From positions 558,001-622,000 of the forward strand of contig NHZP01000022.1 in assembly GCA_003313425.1 (NCBI GenBank): a stretch of DNA of 64,000 nt. The letters run 5' to 3'. Of the stretch, positions 45,287 through 57,068 are shown piece after piece. The notes under the pieces are model-generated. The model was given only the letters and a program-made list of their open reading frames with translations. It did no database searches and was not told the DNA's origin. Positions within the stretch are counted from its first letter, which is position 1. Each line of letters begins with the position of its first letter. This stretch comes from Pseudopyrenochaeta lycopersici (lineage: Eukaryota; Ascomycota; Dothideomycetes; Pleosporales; Pseudopyrenochaetaceae). Both the position numbers and the translations under genes were made by a program.

Positions 45287-46060
45287 GATCAAGTGGAATA
45301 ATTGTACTAGAAGCAAGATGCCCAGCGGGCTATAGTGAGGCGGAGTAACTAGCTGTGGTCTGACCCGCCTGCATATTGTTCTCCATAGGTAATTTCAACG
45401 TGATGAAGACTGGCATATTTCCTTGCACACACTAAACGCAATTGAAACCTTTGGTGAGCTTTCCTGCATGTTGGGAACGTGGGGGCGTAAACTGTAAGCG
45501 TGCAACGATGTGTCAATTGTGGCTTTGGTGGGGCCAGGATACAGCCTGTAACATGAAGTGTCCGCGTCCTTCAGCCCTTCGATATAGCTCTTCAGATAAG
45601 TTCTTTACGCAGGGTTGATACAGTGCTAAAGGAAAGAAGTATGCGGCTACTGGGGTAGAAATATTGGCTGAGCATCCACCTTCCCCATTGTGCACTAGCG
45701 CCCGTTACGCGTCTCGGTTCCTCCCTGAGATCTGCTATGTATCCGACGAACCGTCATGTGTTCTCTTCTACCCTTGTATTGGAAGATGTCGGTTCGGTTG
45801 TGAAAGTCGAGCACAACTGTGGATGCAGACCAGAGGGTTTAAAAATATCCCTCGTAGCCGCACAGTTATAGCCAGCTAATATCGTTAAGGCTGCGCCAAA
45901 GATGGCAAAGAAATGAAGAGAAAGAGAAACTATTACCTTGGGATGAAATACGTGATTCCTTCAGCCGTTCCACCTAGCATTGCTCTATTGACAAGCTTTC
46001 AGCCGCATGGTATCAGTAGGTGTTGTGCTTCAGCAACGTATCGTTGAGTCAACAAGGTGT

Positions 46061-47183
46061 AGAGACAATGGGTACATACTTTCTAGCTATCTGTATGATC
46101 AACCATTTCTACACAAAGTAAGAAAGAACTCACGCTTTTTAAATTTAGAACCGTTTCTGGCTCGTATCAACGGTCAATCGCAAGTATCTTCAGCGTCCAT
46201 AATGAGACAGGTGAGACACTTCTCAGGGTCACTCAAGCCCAGTTTCCTCACCAACTATGTAGTCAATATCTTTTCACACATTATTGGTTCAGCTCTTTTC
46301 TTTGCGCTTCCTATACCTGTCTACAAGGCCCTCGCTCCTAGATATGATTCGGCATCTACGGCAGATATCGTAGTCTTTCAACCTGTTTCTTTGGAGTAGC
46401 TATTTGCTTCGCACTCTCAGCAACGTATGACACACCCTTCTCAAAATCAAAACCCCCTTTAGATATGGTAGCTAATAAGTCAGCCAGATTTCACATTTTC
46501 AACAATCACAGTGAGAGTGTACACAACTTTGGTAATCAGTTAGACTATGACAGTGCCTTTCATCACCGATACACACTGAGTTCCAAGTTCATATATAAAG
46601 TATACCCTTTGCTGACTTCAGAAGCTCGGCATCGTGGTTCTGATGTGGGGTCCACTGTTCCTTGCGTGTACTATGGCTTCTACTGTACGCCAACGCTTCA
46701 AAAAAACCTACTACACCCTGGTGTCAGTGCTCGCAACATTGTGCATATGCGCGACTCTACATCCAGCCTTCCGTCGCCCAAAGTATCGTCCTTACCGCGC
46801 AATCATGTACGCCGGTTTAGGCCTATCTTTCATTTTTCCGATTGTTCACGGAGTCAAGCGGTTTGGTTGGGAAACGCAGATGTGGCGCATGAGCCTTGAC
46901 TGGATGGCATTGATGACCACATTCAATCTTACTGGTGGTGCTTTGTACGCTCTGAGGGTAGGTGGGAGATCGAGGCTCCGGTAGAACAGTAAAGGGAAGT
47001 GACGCTGACAAGCATTAGATACCTGAAAAATGGTACCCATACCGGTTCGATGTTTGTGGAGCAAGTCATTACATCATGCACTGCCTAGTTATTTGCGCTG
47101 GTATTGCCTATTTGTTTGGCCTACTGAGAGCTTTTGATCATGTACATGGCCACAGAAATATGTGCGATGTAACTGTATTATAA
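46061..47183 (+). pseudogene. Decayed PAQR / haemolysin-III-like membrane receptor gene
   Basis: PAQR proteins (yeast Izh family) are seven-helix membrane proteins of lipid or zinc homeostasis. Family blocks appear in changing frames: RDNGYILSSY (46061 onward), VNIFSHIIGSALFFALPIPV, FFGVAICFALSAT, HSESVHNFGNQLDY, GIVVLMWG, VPCVYYGFYC, ATLHPAFRRPKYRPYRAIMYAGLGL in two parts, MSLDWMALMTTFNL, then after a GTAGGT intron PEKWYPYRFDVCGASHYIMH and a normal end FGLLRAFDH. Defects: one base missing near 46376-46381, one base missing in the G run at 46647-46650, one A extra in the run 46700-46706, and loss of the HNET residues that normally precede VNIFSH. A splice donor after NQLDY is not recognisable, while the intron 46425-46487 is intact. 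Not translatable as a full protein. Confidence 0.8.
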
Positions 47184-49645
47184 GCTGTGATTAGTTGTAA
47201 TGACAGATGAACGGACTGATGTACCTTCCTTCGACATGAGACATTATCACCCAATAGCGTAATTTCTTAGGCTTACATAAATCAATGTTATCGGTCTTAT
47301 GACCGGAACAAGGCGCAGCACGCTAAGCTTGAGTGGAGTACACTTCAGCAGACACATCATCTACGACCCACTGGAGGACGAACTTTGGTACCTAGCCCAT
47401 ATGGCAAGAGGCGCAGCATATAGCGAGTGCCACCCTTAATACGCGTGGTCAAAGATCGACAAGCCACCGGTGAAGACTTTCAGGCACCAAATGGCCGTGA
47501 GTTGATGACAGGTTACGTAGTGATGTACGAATCCTCAGGTGAGAAGTGATAGAGACAAATGTACGCCACCAGACCTGAAAGTGATCATCAGCAGGGGAGT
47601 GACGTTGTGGCTGTGTAGGCGGCCTAACACGCGGCTTGTTTCGAGTTCAACCGCTTCCATTTGTCTATTGAGCGTCCCACTTAATCTGCAAATTTACAGA
47701 AGCTTATACCAATGTTCAAATCGGGCGCGTCAAGCAACCACCTGCCCTTTTAGGAAATGCGTGAAAAGACGAGTCACGTGCCTTTGTGGCGACGGGGTCG
47801 CCGTAATGAGTTGTCCCAGCCGTTAGCGAAAAAGAGCAAAGAGCCTTTCTCACAGCTTGCAGTGGGTGTAGTTGCCTTAATGTATTGTATCCTCATCTAC
47901 GCGCACACCAGTGAGGTGCTGTTCCTGGCGTTCAGCCGCAAGATCATCGAACTAGTCAGAGGTCTGGACGCTTGTCACTTCAGCCCTACGAACGGAGACT
48001 CCGTCTTGTAAGAGCAGTGGTATGCGGGGAGAATATCATCCGAATCTAGACACAAACTTTAGCATTGCTAGCGGTGCACCTACTGCGGAAGCTACTCATA
48101 GTGTAACGTGTTGTCTTGACCGGATACCCCTAAAATTGGGCTGGTCTGTGAAGCGCCCTGATGCGGTCAGAGGAGAGTCCAACCCCAAGTATAATGCGGA
48201 GAAATCCGTGAAGGAGAAGCCAAGATCAATCGGAGTTTCATTATGGTACTCCAAAGGAGGAATATGGAGCAGTTGCGCTGAGCCTCTGGCTTGCTCAATG
48301 AAGAAGCCTCAAGGCATACTGACGCCCACTCGCTACCAGCAACCAAATCACAGCACCAAGTCCGGCGTCCTGCAGACTTTCAGCCAACGCGCTTTGAAGC
48401 TGCCACCGAAAAATCTAAAAAACCTCGCTTGACCTCGCCGAACCAGATGCATGACGGCACTGAGGCTTCAGCGATGCCCTCCGGTTGCGACATCCAGATC
48501 CCTCAACTTGGAGTTGTCGTTGGATAGGATTGATAAACATAGAAGCGACAGAAGCCCTCAAGCCTAATTCCTATATAGCCGCCTCTCACCAGGTGATTGA
48601 TGCAGAAGATTGCACAAGGGGTATATGCGCCGAAAAAAGCATAGACGGCGGCTTGAAGACCCTTGGATAGACGCGGCCGTTGCTATTTTTCCTTCTTTTT
48701 TGCCTTTCTTTAGATGTTTGTGGGCAGACTCTCGCATTGCTTAATGTCATGCCGGTGGTGCTCAAGACTCGGTTGGCGTTCGCGCTGCAGCTGAATGTGT
48801 TCATCGGCCTCATGTCACGGGTCACCTTTGCTCCCTGGACCTTGCATCTCGATCGTGCAAAGATGAAAGCGATGGGTATGTCCTCCTTGCGAAAAACTTG
48901 GTCAAAGGCGTGAAAGCCAGCTCGCCGTTGTCAAGTAGCGCAGGTTTCGATCTCGGGTCTCCCCTGCCGATTCCAGTTTGACGGCCGTGCACCTACTTCT
49001 GCAAGCGCCACATGCAACGCCACCACTGCACACTTCAGCTGAACTTGTCCCCCGTCCGCAATACCAAGACTTGAGGTTACTGGCAGAGCTGCTGAGACTG
49101 CCACCAAAACATGCCTACCCCAGCAGCCTTGTGCTGTAATGCTTCCACAGGCGCGATTCGTCACAGCTGAACATTACGACCTTTTGCCCGTCGATCATGG
49201 CTCAAGCTTCACTCTGCGGCACTGTCACCAAATGCAAGCTTGCTAGCTCACTCCTTCCAATGTTTCAGTGTGCCGCGGATGGAGCATAGCTCGTTGCTGT
49301 GGAGCTCTGTGGTGGAAGAAGTGGGATGGCGCACGGAGGGCTCGTTCATCACGATCGAGGCGTGTCAGGACCTCCGATCCGCGATATCTTATTTATACCC
49401 TGGGGCTAATCCCACAGAAACATGCGAGTATTATTAGCTGACATTCACCGGGAAGATCCAACATCCTAGTGCTTATGCCAACGGTTCTCCCGTCTTTCGA
49501 TGTAAGTTCTATGAAAGCCGCCGTCTCCCCTCCTTATTCACTGGTCGGTAGTCCTGGACACCTACATTACACCAGCCCACCCTCTCCCATGCGGAGTCGA
49601 TGATATCGTCGACGTTAAGTTTGTTCTTGTATCTTTGCGTTGCTC
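47184..49645. other. Gene-debris region, 2.5 kb
   Basis: Follows the PAQR pseudogene and precedes an intact small membrane-protein gene. Contains one exon-like island (48714-48875) and a stretch around 48290-48530 with coding-like composition interrupted by stops and frame changes. I could not assign these pieces to a family. No transposon ends were seen. Confidence 0.45.
48714..48875 (+). pseudogene. Isolated exon-like fragment of unknown family
   Basis: 162 nt flanked by a pyrimidine-rich TTTCTTTAG acceptor and a GTATGT donor, phase 1 at both ends, open throughout. It encodes a hydrophobic stretch (TLALLNVMPVVLKTRLAFAL) followed by WTLHLDRAKMKAMG. It looks like one exon of a multi-pass membrane protein, but I found no continuing exon in either direction. 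Confidence 0.3.
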
Positions 49646-50179
49646 ATGCCTCCTCATCCCAGATCAACGACTTCGTCCTGGATAGAAACTTGGACATTCT
49701 CCGACAGCCTTGATTACCTATTCAAAGTTGTTCTGCTGTTATCAATATTTACAGCAGCTGTCCGATCATTTGTGCTTTGTTCTAGGCGAAGAAAGAGAAG
49801 GATGTCGAAGGCAGACTCGCCTCAAGAGAAGGAGTCGACGCCCCAGCGCCCCAGTCCGGAGAAAGAGCCAAACGAGTATCTAGAATCGCTGAAGCAGGAA
49901 ACCCTTCAACCAACGCTCGGGCCGATTTACCCATGGATAGCTCCACCCCAACCTTTGCCTGGACCCTATGATGCACCGTATTACCCGCTTCCCCTGCCGA
50001 CTATACGCAGACATTCCCATGACGCATCGGCCGAAAATCCTGAAGAGACGGCAACGATCTCATACAGTCGCCGTGTGTCCACAAACAGTATACCGGAACA
50101 CGAGACAATCATTCAAGGATCAACTACCGTATCAACCACAGGCTGGCGACGAACTCAGTGGACGGTCGCCGCAGGTTGA
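49646..50179 (+). CDS. Small conserved fungal membrane protein of unknown function
   Basis: Single exon, 177 aa. The longer open frame starts at a TTG, so ATG 49646 (MPPHPRSTTSSWIETW) is used. One membrane segment at about residues 25-45 (DYLFKVVLLLSIFTAAVRSF) is followed by an Arg/Lys-rich stop-transfer cluster (RRRKRRM), suggesting a single-pass protein with the C-terminus in the cytosol. The C-terminal half is Pro-rich with a tail that I recall as conserved among ascomycete hypothetical proteins: GPYDAPYYPLPLPTIRRHSH, then ATISYSRRVSTNSIPEHET and GWRRTQWTV. The conserved tail may be a binding motif. No domain or function is known to me. It marks the end of the decayed region and appears intact. 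Confidence 0.75.
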   Translation: MPPHPRSTTSSWIETWTFSDSLDYLFKVVLLLSIFTAAVRSFVLCSRRRKRRMSKADSPQEKESTPQRPSPEKEPNEYLESLKQETLQPTLGPIYPWIAPPQPLPGPYDAPYYPLPLPTIRRHSHDASAENPEETATISYSRRVSTNSIPEHETIIQGSTTVSTTGWRRTQWTVAAG

Positions 50180-51705
50180 GCCAAAAGTGTGACATCACTA
50201 CATAACCACAGACCGCCAATCTTATTACACACAGATCAGAAGTGCCGCTCTTACAAATTGACGGAAAATCCCGAAACGGTCACCGACCATGTGACGGTGT
50301 ACGCCTCCAGCACCAGACTACAAGCAGAAACTCGGCACAACTAGCTCCTTGAATATTAAAATTGTACTGAAGGGAAAGAGGCTTGAGCATTCTGTTTGAA
50401 GATTACGCAGTGGCTGCACGCTTAGCAGCTGATGATGTGGAACTCGGTGGGGCAAGAGGAGTCTTGATGAAGACTTGAAAGGGATGTACTATATTGCGCG
50501 CCGCGCCGTTTCCGTTCTTCTGTGGGTCTCAATATTTGGTTGTTTGAGTGGTCGTGTGATCGAATGAAGCACCGAGGGCGAGGAAATCCGCTTGGATGAC
50601 CGCCTGCTCCATTGGCCTTGGATGAATATCAAATTAGCATCTTCTCATTGCAAAGCCAACGCATCTTCATAATCCAACCATCTTTTTCTTGGCTTCTCCC
50701 TCTCAGAATAGAAGCGGATGATTTAAGATCCGAAATGCTGATGATTGTTCACACTGGCTTGCACTATCAAGCAAGCGGGCGCCATAGCGCGTAACTGCAG
50801 GTCACTAGTTCCCGCCATATAGTTTTCCCATTGATTCGAGGACGTCGAAAGACCACTGCGGCGCGAGGCTGAAGCCTGGATGCCTGAGGTTGCCTGACAA
50901 TCTGGCGTTTGGACGCTCTAGATGTCTAAATGGCTGGCGGAATGCTATAAAATGTGTAGTGGGAAGGTATGTCTCTCTATGCAGGGTTGACCAGATAGGT
51001 CTGGGTACTCTTCCCGAAGTTACCATGACCTTAATTGAGACTATGTCAGTTTTGCGCAAGCTCCAATGCAGAAAAGCAATTCCTGCAACATAAGCCAGCT
51101 GTACAAGCATCACAGCTGCAACAACATGATCTAAAAGAGTACATCGAAGTCAAGATAGACTACATTAGAGGTCGCTTGGGTATTCCGCGTGAGGAAAGAG
51201 AATGTAGATCATTCATTTCCAGATCGAGATGTTGTGCTGTCGATCGATCTGAGTTGTCCAAGGCTGAAACGATAGAGCACTCTACGGCGGTTTGTCCGGC
51301 AGCTTACCACGCCCAGAGAAACAGTGGATGCCGCACGCACTTTCCTTGCGAGGGCTCCAATCAATGACAAGCCTACATGTTGAACTGACTCGACTTTAGT
51401 ATGAGCCCATGTCATGGGCTATTTTCAATCGGCGATTAGTCAAATATGGAAACACGATTGTACGCAAGCCACTGCTTTGGACGAAACAAAAAGCGTATAC
51501 AAAAAAAAGGTAGACTTATGGTCTTATATTCATGAAATTTCGTAGGTGTCTCCATATATGAGAAGGCAACATTCGAAGGCCATGTAAAATAGGTATCGCT
51601 TCCAAACTCCCAAAACCCCTTCCGTCCCATCCAGTGCCAATATTTACAGTCTTCTCTCAATTCTTGGCGGCTCGCATCTAGCAGGCAAGCTGATCTTGGA
51701 AAACG
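50180..51705. other. Convergent intergenic region, 1.5 kb
   Basis: Between the small membrane-protein gene (+) and PEX4 (-). ORFs of 60-110 codons occur on both strands without domains or splice-linked partners. Nothing supported. Confidence 0.5.
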
Positions 51706-52315
51706 TCACCGCCGCCGTCCCTCATACCGTTCACTTTCCGTGTAAAATCTAATTAAGCTCTGCGCTCCAACCTCATCCCCAATCCGAAACAATTGCGCAA
51801 TATCTACATTCAGTGGAGAATCAGGCTCAGCGCTCGTGAGAAGTTGATGTATGCTCGTCATTGTCGTAGAGATTGTGTAGGCAGGTGTCCATGAGGTCTT
51901 CAACAGATCCAGGCAGATCTCACCAGTTTTGAAGTCGACGTTCGGATGACAGATAGGTGTGATGAAGCGGACGGAGGGAGGGGAGAGGGGGTACTGCGAT
52001 GGGATGTGAATGTCTAGGAGCCATCGTCCACCTAAATTACTAGTAAGCCTCCAATATGCTCATGACACATCCCTCGCATCGCGTGCGCCAAACAGAAGAA
52101 TCCTTCTCGACTGTTGGAGCAGGGAGAGAGAGCAGTGAGCTGGATGTACCTTCATATGCCGTCCCAACCACCCCTTTCATAACCGCTCTCCAATGCATTA
52201 CGTCGTCGCCTTCGGGACCGAGCTCGAGGAGTGCATCGTTGGGATCGGATTGGTATGTTTGGAGCTCTGTCATGAGGCGCTTCATGGGTGACGCGTTGCG
52301 GGATGAACCTGCCAT
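51706..52315 (-). CDS. PEX4: Peroxisomal ubiquitin-conjugating enzyme Pex4
   Basis: Two exons, 52315-52150 and 52031-51706, across a 118-nt intron, give 163 aa, typical for an E2. Pex4 monoubiquitinates the import receptor Pex5 so it can be recycled from the peroxisome membrane; it is normally tethered by Pex22. The catalytic core shows LHWRAVMKG-type strand residues (HWRAVMKGVVGTAYEGG), YPLSPPSVRF, the HPN motif at about residues 84-86 and the active cysteine about C95 in GEICLDLLK. The C-terminal part EPDSPLNVDIAQLFRIGDEV is characteristic of Pex4 rather than other E2s. The first exon was placed at ATG 52315 (MAGSSRNASPMKRLMTEL) to give a normal alpha-1 helix. Divergent from RRP46. Confidence 0.9.
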
Positions 52316-52592
52316 ATTTTCCAATTGCACGAGCGCACTATAAGAATAGAAGATGGGCGTGTAAGGTCTGTGTATACTGAGTAGGTTGCGGTGGACGTCT
52401 CTGTGTTGATCTTCCGGGGGCTGGGCCAACAGCACCGATCGGCTCCAATGATGCACCTCGGCATCCAGCTCCAGCCGCAATGTGCACAAAGCTTCCTCCC
52501 CGCCAAAACTTTTGGAGATCCTGGTCAAGTATTGCGGACTTGAGGATCCGCTATCAAATAGCAAATTCAACGCGCACACAGAAATAATCGCC
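52316..52592. promoter_or_regulatory. Divergent promoter PEX4 / RRP46
   Basis: 277 bp separate the two start codons; both promoters must lie here. No defined element recognised. Confidence 0.55.
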
Positions 52593-53474
52593 ATGGTCGC
52601 TCCAGAAGTCACACTGACGCATTTGAACCGCGCTGATGGCTCTGCGACATACACGCACAACGGCTACTCCATCATCGGCGCAGTGAATGGACCTATTGAA
52701 GTGCAGCGACGAGATGAACAGCCGGAGGAAGCAGCAATTGAAGTGAATGTTCGACCTGCGTTTGGTGTCGGAAGTATGTATTTGGAGAGGACTTTAGATG
52801 AATCATTTCATTGATATCATGTAGGCCCCAAAGAGCGCCACCTCGAGACACTTCTGTACAATACCCTGCGCAGTATCATTTTGACGCGCCTGATCCCACG
52901 AACACTTGTACAGATTACGCTTCAAGTGAGAAGTCTACCAGAAGAAGAGACCTCAACAGGGATCAACACTGTATGTCTTGCCCCACAGCTCACTGTCATT
53001 CGGAATCGCTCATTGCAATAGTCTCTTACAATCCTCCCACATCTTCTCCACACAGCCCTTCTAACACTCCTTTCCGCCTCGATACCCCTTCGCACAATCC
53101 TGACATCAGTATTGATCGCAATTCCCTCTTCCACCTCCCCAAACACTCTGTCCGTACCACTCCTGTCGCCAACCGCCAACGAACTTCTCCGCGCTAGACC
53201 TATAAAATCTGTCCATGTTTTCGCCTTCTCAGGTGACAGGCGGTTACTGCTGAACGAAAGTGATGGAAAGTTTAGCTACGACGAATGGGCAGAGGCTTAT
53301 GAGAAGGCCGAGGAGGTGTGCTGTGGAGAGGAAGACGAGGGTGGCATCAAGCTCGATAACGGTGAAGGAATGGACATTGACGGGCAATCACAGGGAGAGA
53401 GTTTGGAAAAGTGGCTGAGAGAGGTCGTCAGGAAGAAAGTCGAGTGGGAGCAGCGATGGAAGACTGCTACCTGA
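52593..53474 (+). CDS. RRP46: Exosome RNase PH-like subunit Rrp46
   Basis: Three exons (52593-52773, 52825-52970, 53022-53474) with two 51-nt introns give 259 aa. Rrp46 is one of six RNase PH-like subunits in the ring of the eukaryotic exosome, which degrades and trims RNA in nucleus and cytoplasm. The fold starts with LTHLNRADGSATYTHNGYSI, followed by GAVNGPIEVQRRDEQPEEAA and EVNVRPAFGVG. Across the first splice it reads PKERHLETLLYNTLRSIIL and then RTLVQITLQVRSL. Exon 3 begins SLTILPHLLHTALLTLLSAS and continues PLRTILTSVLIAI. The C-terminus is extended and acidic. No phosphorolytic activity is expected in the eukaryotic subunits. Model sums to a full frame. Confidence 0.9.
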
Positions 53475-54076
53475 ATTGCAAACGACGTTAAAGGGATAAT
53501 TGAAGTAAACTACACCGGCCAAACCACTGTGAAGCAACAGACTGGGCGGTGTGCTTAGGTGTGATATTACTTCTAGTTTGCCACTCAAGAGCTGGTCTTA
53601 CGAAGCAGCATGGGATACTTGCGATGACAAGTCTGCGGATATTAGAAGACGCACAAGCACTGCCGGAAATGGTAGGAGAAAAGAGCATGTCATCAGAGAC
53701 TTTGCCTTCGCTGGATGCGTCAATACAGCACATTAGACAGCACTGAACTGATGTAGATGGTTTAGAGTAATAGAATCCAATTTTCCAGATACTAATAATA
53801 ATGCAAATGATAAAAACAAATGCCCCATCGCTAGTAATGCTCCGCTCAACCCAATGTTTTTATATACGCTAATGACGGAAGAAGTGCTTAATCGCTAGCA
53901 GTGAAGTACATACTTGAAAACGTATACGGAACGTCGAAGTCGTAAATTGCTGTAAAGTGTCGTAAATTTTCGTAAAGTCGTGTCCCAATGCAATGCCATG
54001 CCATGCCATTCCATTTCAACCATGCAATATCCAAACTAAATGCTCCAGATGACAATTTGATGCCGAAGCAAACTAA
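53475..54076. other. Convergent intergenic region with short simple repeats
   Basis: 600 bp between RRP46 and the membrane-protein gene. Near 53935-54010 there are several TCGTAAA-like units and then imperfect CATGC/CATGCC repeats. AT-rich and non-coding in appearance. Confidence 0.55.
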
Positions 54077-55425
54077 TTAAACTTCTTCAACGCCCCGTGT
54101 TAGGTTTTTGTCGTCAGTGTTGGCTTGTGCATCGAGCAATTCGGCCAGGTGAAGCTGTGGATCCCAATCTGGCACCTCCCATGTTTTGACACCGGTTTTC
54201 TTCTCCTTGTCGCTCAGCCTGACATCTTTACTGCACGCGCGTGCGGCAGCCAGCCAGTCTCCCCATGCCACTGTGTCTGGGCACGCATCGCTTCGGCGCA
54301 CCCAACCTGTGTTCTTACTGACAACAATGGCCTTCCACAGTGCCTGTGTGAATGTGTTGTTCTCAGAAGGGTAGCCCTTCATGTCCATGTTCGAGTCGGA
54401 GAGGCATTCGTTCGTCACAGTGTAGCAGGACGTGTCCCAATGTAACTTTCCGGGCAAGGCGGCAACAATCCAGTAGGCCGAGCCAAGCAGCATGTATGAG
54501 CCAGCCCAGGCGATCTGCACTTGAATCTGCGCGTTCGCAAGACAAATGACGCCGCCCATGAGCATCATGGTGCCGACCAGGCTAAGAATCCTATATGCTG
54601 GGCCATGTGTCAAGAGGTACTGGATGCTCTCGGGCGCAAAGTAGAGCTCGCGGGCGACATCCTCATCACATCGAACGATAAGGAAACTTCCTTTGGGATA
54701 TCGTATCACCACGTCGCCACGAGGGACTTTGGCGCCCTTGACCTTGCGTCTAGGGAGTTGGAGTGTCCATTTGTTGCCGTACCCAATGAGACTGGACAGC
54801 AGCGAGAGGAGGACTGTGGCAACTATGGACATGCCATCTTTCTGCCAGATCGAAATCGCAAGGAGGAGGGCGGATAGGCTAAAGCCAATCAGGATGACAC
54901 CGGTGAGAGGTGCGACGGTTTTGGATTTGAGTGGCTGTTCGCCGGTTCGCTTGATTTCGACGACGCGGACGGAGAAGGGTGCAAGGTTGTTGGCGTCACT
55001 GGTGAATCGTCAGTGATTGTGTCGGAGCCCAATGTTGTTTCGTCTGAAGTTGGTCCAGCTGGAAAGCTTGGGTGGAAATGTGGGGAAGGGTCTTGTCGAA
55101 GCTTGCCGGACCCTTGACGGCGGGAAGCAAGGGAATCGACTTACCAAACAATGTTCCCAATATGATTGATGCTGTCCCTATAGTTACCCGAAAAGATGCC
55201 CGATACGTGACCAGGAACCGGCTCCAACACCATAGGCCTTGTTGGCCTCATGAGTGCCTGCGGCGCTGGGATCAATCGCGGAAGGAAGATCCATTTCGAA
55301 AGTGTAGAAACTTGAGCGTTGGCGAGTACTGAACCTTCGCCTAATATGGCAAGGAAACCGACAATGTCCAGTTGCAGGGCATTCAAGTTAATAGTGCCAT
55401 CCTCCTCGGGTTGAAGCCAATGCAT
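54077..55425 (-). CDS. Fungal multi-pass membrane protein of unknown function, 400 aa
   Basis: Two exons, 55425-55145 and 54998-54077, across a 146-nt GTAAGT...CCAG intron. The N-terminal exon begins MHWLQPEEDGTINLNALQLD and includes PGHVSGIFSGNYRDSINHIG. After the join, FSVRVVEIKRTGEQPLKSKT precedes hydrophobic segments at about residues 133-155 and 155-180, then GKWTLQLPRR-type sequence (GNKWTLQLPRRKVKGAKV) and an RYPKGSFLIVRCDEDVAREL domain on one face. Two more membrane segments (ILSLVGTMMLMGGVICLANA, IAWAGSYMLLGSAYWIVAAL) follow. The C-terminus is soluble with a WRRSDACP-like cysteine/tryptophan-rich part (NTGWVRRSDACPDTVAWGDW). I recognise the pattern as a family of hypothetical ascomycete membrane proteins, with no known role. 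Confidence 0.8.
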
Positions 55426-57068
55426 GTCTGCGAAGGAAGGATCGATAACGCTCTGTAACTCAAGAACAAGCTGAAAGGGAAGCGGTACGGGAGCTAAGCA
55501 TGGGCAACGGAAGCGATCTGGTTAGGGAGCAAGTGGGCTGTACAAGTATATAAGAGACTTGCAAATCTCAGGCATGAAAAACAGGTGATGAAGCATGAGG
55601 GATGTTGAGGAAAGTCTGCACGATCAAGATGGGGCCAAAAAATGGCTGCATGTCCAAGAGTCTTGCGGGCGGCACTCCCAAACCGCACCAGTCTGAAGCC
55701 CAGCCTCCCAGTTCATAGGAGCGAGAGTTTGTGCACTCCTCAGCCTCACAAGGCTGGCGCGTGTGCGGCCCATCATTGGGTGCCCTAGGCTCGAAATCCA
55801 GTGAGGGGCAGCTGGCTGACAGGACAAGTGGCTAGGCTACAGGGTAATCGGCGCACGCGAGGCGTCTGCATAGCCTCTATTGTGCGAGAGAGCTCAATCC
55901 GCCCAGGTTGATTTCAAACTCCGTTCCTGTTGCCATCCCGCTTGTCGCAACAACATCCCGTGGAAAGGTATTGCTGCGCCCCATCTGCGAGTGGAGCTGC
56001 CCCGTATGTGATCGCCCATAATCGCTTGCTCGAAACAACATCCGCGACCGCACGCACCAGGCTGGGCCCGTGATACAACCGAAAGCGACAACTGCATCGA
56101 CCGCCGAAATAGCTGCGAAGCGACGTTGAAAGAGGTGTCGCATCAGTTGAGTTTGCTAAGAGAAGACTCGGTCATTTGCAAAAAGAGTGCGCTGATGTAC
56201 GTGGTCGCTCGTTCCTTTTATGTCTTACATCCTCAGGCACGCGGTCTATGGCCCGCATGCCACTTCCCTTGGCCGTACACGAGGAAAGACCGCGAGACCT
56301 TTCTTTCTTCATCAAGCGTACAAGTCATCTCTCTGCAAGTCATACCGCTTTCTTTCCGCCGCTCGCGACTTCAAGTGCTTATCTCCGTTCCTTCATATCA
56401 TATTCCAGGCAACAGCTTTGTTTTCCAGCCTTCTCCTTCACCTTACCCGCTTCGAAGAGGCGCAGCGCATCTTTGCTACTCCGGAAACGACTACATGAAC
56501 CGCGATACTGATTTATTCTGTGGTGGACTAGGCCGAAAAGCGGGCCAGCGGCTATTGAAACTGGTTCACTTTACACATCGCCTGGATAGAACCAGTTTAT
56601 CCAGTTTGGTACTTGCCCGTATCCAACACTCGCCTTGCGGGAAGTAAGGGCCTTTGAAAGTGGAGAGACTGTACACAGCCTCTTTTTCAATCCATCATTG
56701 AATTTCCGGTCAAACAACACAAGGCTACGAATAGGCTTTTGAGTTCAGTTTGACCACGTTCAGCTACCAGATCACTGGACCTGTAACTCCTCTCAGCTGC
56801 CCATCCACCTGGTATGAGAATCCGGTGATAGAAGTTCTAAGACTATCATCATCGGCATGCCCACTGACGGCGATTCGAAGACGTCGAGCGATTCTCAGAA
56901 ACCCCGTCAAGGGTGGTTGGCAAAGTGTGGTATTGTAATTCCGACCTTGTAAGTTCTTCACCATTTTGGAAGTCTCCTCTGCGAGTATAATTGCTCATCA
57001 TTGACTGGAGACTCAGATCAGTACGTGAGAGACAAGGATCCCCAGAAGATCCCAATAGGCCAGTTGTC
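55426..57068. other. Divergent intergenic region, 1.6 kb
   Basis: Holds the promoters of the membrane-protein gene (-) and the adenosine-deaminase-like gene (+). A pyrimidine-rich stretch around 56280-56460 opens all three plus-strand frames at once, which is typical of composition rather than coding. Confidence 0.5.

Noticed and set aside
46376..46706. PAQR frameshifts as pure sequencing error
   Set aside because: Possible, because all three lie in homopolymers. But the HNET loss and the missing splice donor are not homopolymer errors, and some 25 other genes here read cleanly. Kept as a pseudogene with read mapping as the test.
43657..47183. RIP (repeat-induced point mutation) as the cause of the two pseudogenes
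   Set aside because: RIP changes CpA to TpA. The two TGG-to-TGA changes correspond to C followed by C on the opposite strand, and the other lesions are indels, so the pattern does not fit.
56126..56647. 173-codon ORF with overlapping ORFs of 111 and 92 codons in the other two frames
   Set aside because: All three frames are open together across a pyrimidine-rich promoter tract, which indicates composition rather than coding.
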